A stretch of 64,000 nt of DNA from Onthophagus taurus (Eukaryota > Arthropoda > Insecta > Coleoptera > Scarabaeidae), in the NCBI RefSeq assembly GCF_036711975.1, contig NC_091966.1, positions 38,571,501-38,635,500 on the forward strand. The letters run 5' to 3'. Positions 36,446 through 46,235 of this stretch are shown piece after piece; within the stretch, counting starts at the first letter, position 1; every line of letters starts with the position of its first letter. The translations under genes and the position numbers were made by a program. The notes beneath the pieces were generated by a model. That model made no database searches, was not told the DNA's origin, and was given only the letters and a program-made list of their open reading frames with translations.

Positions 36446-36840
36446 AATCTTTTATAAGTTCCAAAAAGTTTTATTTTTCAATTCATATCTATTTCAGAAA
36501 ACAAATTTACTTCCCTTTCGCTTTATTTTCAAAAGCTATCAATTGAAATCAACAACGATGGAACGGATAGTGATTTTGCGAAAAGCCGGATATCGGATAT
36601 GCGGCATCCCCTTCGGCCGGATATCCGGTTATCCGGGATATCTATCCGGCCATTATGGTTATAATTTCTGGTACATTTCTGAAGTGATACCTTACATTGC
36701 CACATTATTGCGATATCTGAATAAAAAATAAATTAATAAGAAAGCTTTATTATTAGATATGTCAACTTATTTGGATCCAAGATACAAAACGAAGTTTTTT
36801 GATACTGATTTAACTAACGAAGTAACTCTAAAAAGAGGAT

Positions 36841-39105
36841 ACTTTAATTAATAATTGGAGATATTTCCACAATGATCCTTCCAGAAGTGAATTTTATAGC
36901 GAATTTTGAAAGTTATCGATGAAAATTGCAACATCGAAAATTTTATCAAAACTTCAAATATTGTTTTCTCAAAAACTAAAAGTTATTTTTCAAAACGGGT
37001 TGGTTCATTGGAAAGAGGATACTTTTACTAACAGTTTGGAAAATTTTCATAGTTATATTCCAAGAAATTGCTTTTATACGAATTTTTAAAACTTAATCGG
37101 GGGTAAACACACAAGAGCTTGACTTTTAATCGGATAATTTTATTTTTACACGAAAGTTTTGTTACCATGGAAATAACTCGAAATCAAAAGCATGATAAAA
37201 TCGCGACAGCTTTAGCTGGAGCGATTTTATCTTTTGATTTTGATTGAGAGTTATTTCCAAAGGGTAACAAAACTTGAGTGAATTAAAAATAAAATTATCC
37301 TGATTTAAAATCAAGCTCGAGCGTATTTTAGGGAGATTAATACACGACAATTGCACAATTTATCAACAATTTTTAATTATTTATTAACTATTTTTGACGT
37401 AATTATAGTTGTCAAAAATGTGACGTAAACAAAAGTATATATATGGTAGTCGCGTTTTAATCAGTTATAAAATATCACGTGTGATTTATTCAGTTGAAAA
37501 ACCTAGGTAACTTTTATCCACTTAGAAATTCACGTTATTGGTCGAAATTTTAAACGATCGTTACTCTGATTGGTTGTATATTATTGGAGTGCATTAATCG
37601 GTGAAAATTGTAAAATTCGAAAAAAATGTGGATCATTTTAAAAATTTATTTCTCAAAAACTAAAAGCGATTTTTCAAAATGGCTTGTTGCATTAAAAAGA
37701 GGATACTTTGATTAATAATTGGTGATATTTCCACAAGGATCCTTCAAGAAATGAATTTTATAGCGAATTTTGAAAATTATCGATGAAAATTGCAACATCG
37801 AAAATTTTATCAAAACTTCAAATATTGTTTTCTCAAAAACTAAGTTATTTTTCAAAACGGGTTGGTTCATTGGAAAGAGGACACTCTTATTAACACTTTG
37901 GGAAATTTTCATACTGATATTACAAGAAATGGATTTTATACGAATTTTTAAAACTTAATATGCGAAAATTGCAAAGTTCGAAAAAATAGTCGATCATTTC
38001 AAAAATTTATTTCTCAAAAACTAAAAGCGATTTTTCAAAACGCCTTGTTGCATTAAAAAGAGGATACTTTTATTAATAATTGGTGATATTTCCACAAAGA
38101 TCCTTCAAGAAATGAATTTTATAGCGAATTTTGAAAATTATCGATGAAAATTGCAACATCGAAAATTTTATCAAAACTTCAAATATTGTTTTCTCAAAAA
38201 CTAAGTTATTTTTCAAAACGGGTTGGTTCATTGGAAAGAGGGCACTCTTATTAACACTTTGGGAAATTTTCATACTGATATTACAAGAAATGGATTTTAT
38301 ACGAATTTTTAAAACTTAATATGCGAAAATTGTAAAGTTCGAAAAAATAGTCGATCATTTTAAAAATTTATTTCTCAAAAACTAAAAGCGATTTTTCAAA
38401 ATGGCTTGTTGCATTAAAAAGAGGATACTTTGATTAATAATTGGTGATATTTCCACAAGGATCTTTCAAGAAATGAATTTTATAGCAAATTTTGAAAATT
38501 ATCGATGAAAATTGCAACATCAAAAATTTTATCAAAACTTCAAATATTGTTTTCTCAAATACTAAGTTATTTTTCAAAACGGGTTGGTTCATTGGAAAGA
38601 GGACACTCTTATTAACACTTTGGGAAATTTTCATACTGATATTACAAGAAATGGATTTTATACGAATTTTTAAAACTTAATATGCGAAAATTGTAAAGTT
38701 CGAAAAAATAGTCGATCATTTCAAAAATTTATTTCTCAAAAACTAAAAGCGATTTTTCAAAACGCCTTGTTGCATTAAAAAGAGGATACTTTTATTAATA
38801 ATTGGTGATATTTCCACAAAGATCCTTCAAGAAATGAATTTTATAGCGAATTTTGAAAATTATCGATGAAAATTGCAACATCGAAAATTTTATCAAAACT
38901 TCAAATATTATTTTCTCAAAAACTAAGTTATTTTTCAAAACGGGTTGGTTCATTGAAAAGAGGACACTCTTATTAACACTTTGGAAAATTATCATACTCA
39001 TATTCCAAGAAATTGATTTTCTACGAATTTTTAAAGCTTAATCGGCCAAAATTGCAAGATTCGAAAAAATTGTCGATTATTTAAAAAATTTATTTGTCAA
39101 AGTGA
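36841..39105. repeat. Satellite array, 361-bp unit made of two ~180-bp halves, inside the hAT relic
   Basis: Landmarks repeat at exactly 361 bp (for example around 37712, 38073, 38434 and 38795). Each unit has two related halves. One has CTCAAAAACTAAAAGCGATT and GCATTAAAAAGAGGATAC. The other has CTCAAAAACTAAGTTATTTT and TTCATTGGAAAGAGGACAC. About four full units follow a partial one, which a 493-bp insert separates from the rest. Open frames of 62-68 codons recurring on both strands are a by-product of the repeat. Confidence 0.92.
37101..37593. mobile_element. 493-bp insert with internal hairpin in the 361-bp satellite
   Basis: TTAATCGG flanks it on both sides (37093-37100 and 37594-37601), and the satellite text rejoins when it is removed. 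Its left half is a long imperfect palindrome centred near 37213, with GATAATTTTATTTTTA mirrored by AAAAATAAAATTATC and TTTTGTTACC by GGTAACAAAA. The ends do not form a clear inverted repeat. The 8-bp duplication fits a hAT-like or P-like MITE, but the class is uncertain. Confidence 0.6.
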
Positions 39106-39392
39106 TAACAGCGACAGTTCTGTTAGTAATGAATGTGGTGATGAATTACAAGCGAAAGGAAGGAAATTAGACGACACTGCAACAAGAGATTTTATGTATC
39201 GTATTGGGATTGTTCCAATGAGGTTGCTAAAGACAAACCTGATATAAATAAAGTTGTATTAAATGAAAAAAGTCCTATTGGGGTTGAACTTGATTATTAT
39301 CTGCAGTATCCAACACTTAATTCCTGTGAGTGGTGAACTATCCGGTCAAAGCCGGATAGTTGCCGGATATCCGTTCCACCACTGATCTCAAC

Positions 39393-40220
39393 CCATTCCA
39401 GAGATACTTGGCCTGGGAGTTTTAAGTGAAACACCTGTATAGAAATGTTATAGTTTCATTGTTTGCTTCGTTCCATCTTTACTACCACCTGTCTAAAGTT
39501 CTGCCTTTTAATACTCCAACCGGTGGTCTCGTGTTCAACTCTACTTCTTCGAAGTGGATACCAATCATGCATCTAATGTTGTTTCTGTCTTAATCATGAA
39601 ATAACTTTTTAGCCACTACCAGAACAATACTACAGAGCAGCATCATAATGAAAGTGAATTTCCAAGAATTGATCCTTATATACGTCTAAAGAAAAAAATC
39701 ATCACCTTGTTCTTTACATATTCCACTTAGATCATGGTGGTGATTTCCTAATCTATAACATCTAATTATATAACCGATGAAACATTTGGTGCTCTCCTTT
39801 CTCCTATCTTGATTAACGATTTTTTATCTTTAACATTAATCTGTCTCTAAAATATGTCAATATGTCTTTTAAGTATTGCTGCCAACCACGGTGCGTTAAA
39901 CGCTCCTGTGAAATAAATGAACCAAAAACATAATTGTGCAGGATTCCGCTTTACAGTTGGGCTTTGATCAACTTATCCATCACAGGCAACAAAAGCTTTG
40001 ACAGTAGACGTTTGAATTTTCCCCCTTTCTTATCTTTCCTTAAATAGCCATAACTTTCACTAAAATTTCTATGCTGTTGGAAACTTATGTTTCTGAAATA
40101 GTTATTAAATATGACTCTTAGCACAGTAGATTTTATTTTATATAACTACAATATTTTTACATTTAATTAATGGATTATAAAAAGAGGAGTCAAAATGTTA
40201 TCATTTCAAAATAAAGTAGA
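39393..40220. other. Intergenic DNA between the hAT relic and P450 copy C
   Basis: A mariner-like end (AAGTGAAACACCTG followed by TA) lies near 39424-39440 and may be the far side of the repeat into which the hAT landed. The rest shows no gene or repeat I can name. Confidence 0.4.
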
Positions 40221-40233
40221 TACAGAAGTGAAT
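40221..40233 (+). promoter_or_regulatory. Shared promoter block of P450 copy C
   Basis: TACAGAAGTGAAT begins 84 bp before the ATG, and GACACGATAATAATAATAAC follows. It is the same position and order as in copies B and D, but the half-site-like AAAGGTCA has decayed to AGAAGTGA. If that motif matters, copy C may be regulated differently. Confidence 0.35.
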
Positions 40234-40304
40234 GACACGATAATAATAATAACGTAGAATATTCTCAATAATAAGCCAGTTCTTGTTGTCGACGCATCAA
40301 TAAT

Positions 40305-42022
40305 ATGATTACCATCATTTTACTTTTAGGGATAGTGATCCTCATCATTTATTCTTACCGAAACTATGTGAAGCAATTCGAAGATATCGACAAATTACCT
40401 GGTCCATCAACACTAAAATTTATAAAAGATTTGTATTTTACTCGTTCTTCACCAGGTAAACTTTTAGATCGAAATAATTTTTAGTACGTTCTATCAAAAA
40501 TTATTTTAGGAATCGTTAATTATTTTCAATCATTAAACGCAATTTATGGACCCGTAGTTAAAGTGTGGATGAAACCATTTAAACCAATGATTATTACAAA
40601 CGATATGGAGTATTGTAATAACATTTATAAAGCCAATGATCATCATATTTCACCAACTCTTATTGAAATTACTTTTGCGGGTGAAGGAATTGCCACCAAT
40701 ATCGATTGCAAGCTTGCTTCATTAAATTTTAGTCAATAATACTTATTTTAAATAACTTTTTTTCAGATGAAATTGGGAGAAAAGATAAAAACATTTTGGA
40801 AAAAGCTATAACCAAATCTTACATTAACAGTAAATTAAATATTTACGATAAAAAATATGACGAGCTCATCAATGCGATTAGATCTAACCTGGGAATGCCG
40901 GTTGATGTAGAAAAATATTTGCATAATATTCTTTTAGAGGTGATAATAGGTGATTTAAAAGTTTTCTTTAATAGAAATAATGATAAATAACATTTGCTGT
41001 TTGTTATAGCAACAATTCAACACAAAGGGATAGAAATAACTAAACAAGAATTACAAAACTTTGTCAAGAGTAGAAATGATTTTTTCGAACTTTTAATGGA
41101 AAAACTGAATTCAATTAGTTGTGTCGGTGTATTACATTTATTCACAAATAATTATAGGAAAATTTGGAAAAAACATAACGAAATCGTTAGATTTGTTGCT
41201 AATTTATTAAAAAAGTTTCATAACTTAAATATAAAAGAACGAGATTCAAAAAATTTGGTGTATGCTATGATAGACGGAGGAATGCCTGATTCAAGAATAG
41301 TGGATAATATAAATACCATAATACAAGGAGTATATAAAATAGCCTTCAAATTAAACAAAAATTAACTTTTCTTTTGTTTAGGGCCACGATACTAGTGTTG
41401 TTCCTTTAAGTATGGCTTTACGAGAAATGGCAAAACGACCAGAAATTCAAGATAAAATCTATGAGGAAATTAAAAAAGTCATCGGTACAAACATAAACGC
41501 AGAAATTAATATCGACCATTTAAATAACATGCCATATCTGCATTCAACCGTTAAAGAAGCTGTTAGAAGATTTTTCCCAATACCTTTTCTAGATAGATTA
41601 ATATTACGAGATATGGTTATAAGTAAGTTTAATTTTAATTCAATTAAAAAAATATAAATTTTGGTTTTTCTATAGATGATACCAAGATTCCTAAAGGAAT
41701 ACGAGTAATGTTCCATTTACCGGGGATTATGACATCAGAGAAAAATTACGACAATCCTCTTACTTTTAAACCCGAAAGATTCCTGAAAGAGAACGTTACA
41801 GCTCAAGCTCAGAAATCGTTTGTTGGGTTTGGTTATGGTACGAAATCATGTCCTGGAAAGCTGATCGCGTACGCCGCAATGAAGTTGTTTCTTGTTAAAG
41901 TTATTAGAGAATTTGAAGTGTTACCAGCCGAACACGATGTAGAGTTAATTTCAGGATTATTTTATCAAAGTATAACTGGAATACCATCAATATTTCGCAA
42001 AAGAAATGTACAAGTAATTTAA
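40305..42022 (+). CDS. Cytochrome P450, CYP4-clan type, copy C (six exons, one GC donor)
   Basis: Exons join 40305-40455, 40510-40707, 40767-40949, 41010-41329, 41382-41622 and 41676-42022, each exactly the length of the matching exon of B and D, giving 479 aa. The start Met opens the anchor MITIILLLGIVILIIY. Seen: PGP hinge, I-helix GGHDTS, ExxR in KEAVRR (Glu343-Arg346), PERF 397-400, heme loop FGYGTKSCPG with Cys423. Two oddities stand out. The donor after exon 2 is GC (ATT|GCAAGC) where B and D have GT. The C-helix Trp at residue 120 is Gly, as this region reads EIGRKDK. GC-AG introns are a known minor class, so splicing is still possible. AATAAA at 42096-42101 is the likely polyadenylation signal. 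No stop or frameshift is seen. Confidence 0.9.
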
Positions 42023-43577
42023 ATATTTTTTCCGTCGACCGTGTATTTATATGATTTATAAATGTATACAAAATCATTCATTAATGACACCTATTAATAA
42101 ACGATTTTCTATTAATAAACGATTTTAAGAAAGTCCGACCGAACTAAATAGTAGTCAATTTAATAAATATTCTCCAATGAAATTTGTAATACCGACCCAA
42201 CCGACCACTATATCTATTCGGTAAGACTACAAAAATAAATTATGACACATTAAAAGTGAGGTTATTTTGCCAGTGACAGAATTGGGAGATTTTGTAACGA
42301 TGGATTTTCTCTATTTTGTTGAAAAGACGGTCAACGGAAAAATATTGTAACTAACTCGTATATTAAAATGCGATTAATTATCTCAATAATTAACGCGTTC
42401 GCTTCGCTCGCTCACGCGTTAAAATATCTCGATAATTAATCGCCTTCATTAATAGACTTGTTGGTTAAATAACTATTAATTTTAAATGAAATGTATTCTT
42501 TTGTATTTGTATTCATCTTAATTATACGAAAACTTTTATTTTTATTTACATTTTTCTTTGTCTATCAGTTACAAATTAGCTAGTAAAACATTAAAGTTTC
42601 ATATTATTTAATTTTTTTAGAGAAATATATATTTTATTATGTTATATTTGTCTTCGTAGTGTCATCAACAAGATTCCCACATTTTAAGTCAACGTCTACC
42701 TCGACTTACTGAGTATAACCACTTTCTAATTCAAGAGTTTTGCGAAATCGGCGGTATTAGTTGATATCGTTCATTTGGCGTCTTGAACAGTAAACTAAGT
42801 GCACAACACCTTAATTTATCCTCACTTTGCCGAGGTCGCTTGCTGGCGAGGCACTAGAACCGGGTATATATTAGCTTTATGTTGATGTAACTATTTCTCA
42901 TTCAAATATTGTGTGCTTGGTTCATTTTCCAAGACATTAAATGGATAATATTATCGTCCATTTAACGTGAGACAAGTGATTATCTCGAAAACGGTTCTTT
43001 TTACATAAAAATGAACCAAATGAAAGTTGTTCTGTGCAAACAGGGAAACCATATAACATAACATTTTTTGACCTTGACATAATTTTCAAGGTTATATGAA
43101 GGTCACGACCAATTTTTGAAATGGCACCCTATATATTTTATTGCAAAATCTGAATCTGTGGATAAAAGAAAGTTATTCAAAAAAAATAATAAAGAAATTT
43201 TACTGTGTGGTTTTGCCAGTACAGCGGCAAAACATCTTTTGAAAAACATTGAACCTGAACATTGATTCAGAAATAATTAACTAACGTTTATAATCTAGCA
43301 AGAACAAATAAGATTTATGAATTTTTAAGCATTTTCCTACCTGCTTCGATACATTGTCTTTAGTTCTTAATTCTTAGAATACTATTTAAGAATGCTCAAC
43401 AAAAAAATGCACAAGAGGTACATTGGGTGACTTGGCTCGTCAGAAATACCTTTGGAAAGGGGTCTAAAAGGTTCCGACATTTCTCCGCCTTTGTCAATTT
43501 GATAATAGAATAACGCATAAAAAACAAGAGTTCGTAAAACTGCTTAAGTGGGCATTTTCAGAATATCACTTTCAGAG
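42023..43577. other. Intergenic DNA downstream of P450 copy C
   Basis: It contains the copy C 3' end, a short palindrome (listed separately) and, at about 42985-43140, text resembling an arm of the long-inverted-repeat mariner-type elements (TCTCGAAAACGG and AAATGGCACCCTATATA). No gene was recognised. Confidence 0.45.
42371..42443. repeat. Short inverted repeat (hairpin)
   Basis: GCGATTAATTATC and AACGCGT on the left are mirrored by ACGCGTT and GATAATTAATCGC on the right, around a loop with TTCGCTTCGCTCGC. It may be the core of a small foldback MITE or a regulatory palindrome. Confidence 0.6.
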
Positions 43578-45320
43578 ACTTATGCCCGTTTGCACCGTAA
43601 TACATAAGCATTGCTTAAAGGCTAAGTAATGCTTAAGTAGTGAATTTGCGTTGCACCGTCAAGTAACCCGTTCTCAAAATCAATAAGACGTTCTCAAATA
43701 TAAGTATTTGAAATCCAGTGCTTAAGTTGTTCTCAAGCGCATACTTCAAATAGACATAACCGCACATAACCTATACGTTAAAAAAGTAATAAAATTAAAT
43801 AATGGATCTGCAAATTTTCGACGACGATTTAGATGTTTTGGAAATAATTGATTTTGGTTTTCCAAAATTAATATACACAAGATCCAATTATTTCCACGAA
43901 ATGGACGAATATAATTTTTTTAAAAGATTTCGTCTAACAAAACAAAGTTGTTTGTATGTTCTACGACAAATACAAGAAATTATAGAATTTCCGTCTAATA
44001 AGTAAGTAGTATACATTATTTTAAATTATACTTTTATAGGCTGAATTTAGATTATTTTAATACTACTTGTTTTGTACAGAAACAACTGTGTGTCTCCAAT
44101 GAACCAGTTGCTAACAACCCTTAGATTTTACGCTTCTGCTAGCCATTTAACTATTGTAGCTGATTTTACCGGGATGCATACTTCAACAGCTAGTAGAATT
44201 ATATCGCGGGTATCGCGTGCAATTGCTATGCTGAGACCGCAATACATTAAAATGCCAAGTAATACCGAAGAAATTCTAGCAGTACAAAACCAATTTTATG
44301 GAATAGCTGCATTTCCCAGGATTATAGGTGCCATTGATTGCACGCACATAAAAATTCAGTCTCCTGGTGGCGAAGATGCAGAAGTGTACAGGAACCGAAA
44401 AGGCTACTTTTCTTTTAATGTACAAGTTATTGTAAATGCAAATTTGGAAGCCATGGATATTGTGGCAAGGTGGTCAGGATCTGTTCACGATTCAACTATA
44501 TTTAATAATAGTCGGATTAGAGCACGGTTAGAAAACGGAGATTTCCAAAATGGCATATTATTAGGTATGATGTTACTGATACTTAACGTAAAATAGTACA
44601 TATTACTATTTGCTTATAAATGATTAATGATAAGATTCTTTTAGGCGACAGCGGATATCCTCTGCGAGAGTATTTTCTAACTCCATTGGCAGTGTGTAGA
44701 ACAAGACCAGAAGAACTGTATAATGAAGCTCATATAAGAACCCGAAATACAGTGGAACGGTTCTTTGGAAATTGGAAACGTCGATTTCCTGTCCTTGCAT
44801 ATGGCCTACGTTTGAAAATTTCCACTGTGATGGAGGTTATTGTAGCAACGGCAGTTCTACAAAATATTACCAGAACAGTTATGACCGAAGAAAATGTTGC
44901 TGTTTTTCCAGATGACATTAATGAAGCAGATTTTTAAATGTTCAAATTGAGGCTGGCCGTGTGGAGATAATATCGGCAATAATGGGATACATTATTTAAG
45001 AGATAATTTAATAAATAACTACTTTAATGATTTATAAAACAATTTATTATAAAAATAACTATTTTTCATTACTTAACCTATCTAGTTTTCAACTGACATT
45101 AACTTGACAACACGAAAAACCCTAAAAAATTACTAAAATTTATAAAAATAACTAAATTTTATGGCATTGTTGCCAAATAACCGATACTTAAACGTAACTT
45201 AGTTGAGCATTGTATATGTTGTGTCGGTGCAATAGACATAAAATTTAAGTTCTTCTTAACTATAAGAACTGCTTAACTAAGTTATGCTCAACTATGTAAA
45301 CGGTGCAGCCGGGCATAAGT
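43578..45320 (+). mobile_element. PIF/Harbinger element with transposase gene
   Basis: The ends mirror each other: ACTTATGCCCGTTTGCACCG at the left and CGGTGCAGCCGGGCATAAGT at the right, about 20 bp. Subterminal GCTTAAG and TTCTCAA motifs recur near the left end. Inside is a three-exon HARBI1-like transposase. The Myb-like accessory protein that autonomous Harbinger elements usually also encode was not found, so the element may depend on another copy. The exact target duplication (normally 3 bp) is unclear because the terminal sequence is itself palindromic. The right end touches a mariner transposase relic. Confidence 0.82.
43802..44937 (+). CDS. Harbinger transposase (HARBI1-like nuclease), three exons
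   Basis: Exons join 43802-44001, 44080-44564 and 44645-44937 with GT-AG introns, giving 325 aa, close to the usual size of this family. Order of parts: an acidic N-terminus, a FFKRFRLTKQSCLYVLRQIQ segment, a helix-turn-helix-like region (TTLRFYASASHLTIVADFTG), then the DDE domain with first Asp in RIIGAIDCTHIKI, second Asp in SGSVHDSTIFNNS, DSGYPL, and the Glu in ARTRNTVERFF-like text (HIRTRNTVERFFGNWKRRF). The protein would cut and rejoin its own element ends in the nucleus. No stop or frameshift was seen, so it is the most intact transposase in the window. HARBI1 is also a domesticated host gene in some animals. The inverted repeats around this copy say it is the mobile form. Confidence 0.87.
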
Positions 45321-46235
45321 GTGGCAGAAAAAGTCGAAATGATTTTTATTTATGGAGAAAGTGGCAGAAAAGTTGCTGATGCTGATCGCCTTCGAGAAGT
45401 ACCTTTTACAGAGTTGTGAATGATTTCACTAATACTGGAAATGTGGAATCAAGAAAAAGAACTCGGCGAGCAACTGTAACTACGGAAGAAACGGAAATTG
45501 CGGTATTAGCTAGCGTTGAGGTAAATCCTCAAGTTAGCACTCGACGACTTGCAATTGACGCCGGAATATCGAAGACCAGCATTTTAAGAATATTAAAGCG
45601 TAACCCATACCACATTTCATTGCATCAACAGCTTTATGGAGGTGATTTTGAAAATCGATTAATATTTTGTCAATGGGCACAAGAACGAATGCGGTTGGAC
45701 GTCAATTTCTTTGGTAACGTGCTATTCTCGGATGAGTCTACTTTTACAAACAAAGGACAAGTCAATAGACATAACATGCACTATTGAAGCGTTGAAAAAC
45801 CGAGATGGTTGCGTGAAGTAATGTGTTGTGGCATAATTGGTGATAAATTGATTTCGTCCATACTTTATTGCTGGCTGAATGGGGAGAAGTACTGAATTTT
45901 TTTAGATGTCGCCTTACCAACGCTACTTGTAGATTTGAGAAGGGAAGAAAGACAAAATATGTGGCCGCAAAATGATGGGTGTCCAGTACATCTTTCACAT
46001 ATTGCACGTGAAGCTTAAGATCGGGATTATGCTGGGCAATGGATTGGAAGAGGAGGTCCAATTTCCTGGCCTGCCACATCACCTGATTTAACACCTCTTG
46101 ATTTTCTTTTATGGGGCGTCCTTAAGGATAACGTTTATCGCGATGTTTCCCACTACGACAGAAAACATGAAAGAGCGAATAAGAAATGCATGCAGAAATA
46201 GTAGCCAAGAAAGCCTTTTCTGTATAAGAGCTTAA
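45321..46235 (+). pseudogene. Mariner-type transposase pseudogene
   Basis: It starts as AEKVEMIFIYGESGRK with the initiator codon reading GTG instead of ATG. It continues through VNDFTNTGNVESRKRTRRAT, VNPQVSTRRLAIDAGIS and LFSDESTFTNKG (first catalytic Asp). After several stops and shifts comes RWLREVMCCGIIGDKLISS, then GGPISWPATSPDLTPLDFLL (third catalytic residue region, near 46050-46110) and a KDNVYR end. The second-Asp region is damaged (AAK*WVSS). The Harbinger element abuts its start, which may have removed the ATG. Confidence 0.8.

Larger units (their letters stand above)
35939..36544. repeat. Solitary diverged satellite-like monomer, interrupted by a ribozyme element
   Basis: The pieces 35939-35970 and 36446-36544 together resemble the ~178-bp satellite at 20.5-23.0 kb. 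They share an ATCTTTTATAA / CCAAAAAGTTTTATTTTTCAATTC block, then a CAGAAAACAAATTTACTTCC block and TTTATTTTCAAAAGC. The hammerhead element 2 split the monomer within AATCTTTTATAA, and the hAT relic begins right after it. Confidence 0.45.
36553..39384 (+). mobile_element. hAT element relic with internal satellite
   Basis: The left end CAACGATGGAACGGATAG mirrors the right end ATATCCGTTCCACCACTG, as imperfect terminal inverted repeats. Flanking GAAATCAA and GATCTCAA could be a decayed 8-bp duplication. A transposase segment near 36755-36800 reads LLLDMSTYLDPRYKTKFF. Near 39270-39340 the dimerisation-domain pattern ELDYYLQYPTLNSCEW appears; both are typical of hAT C-terminal parts. Between the two lies about 2.2 kb of tandem repeat instead of transposase. 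CCGGATAT motifs recur near both ends. The element is dead. Confidence 0.72.

Noticed and set aside
37712-39041. Open frames of 62-68 codons recurring every 361 bp on both strands as a possible gene family
   Set aside because: They follow the satellite period exactly, overlap on opposite strands and have no protein motif.
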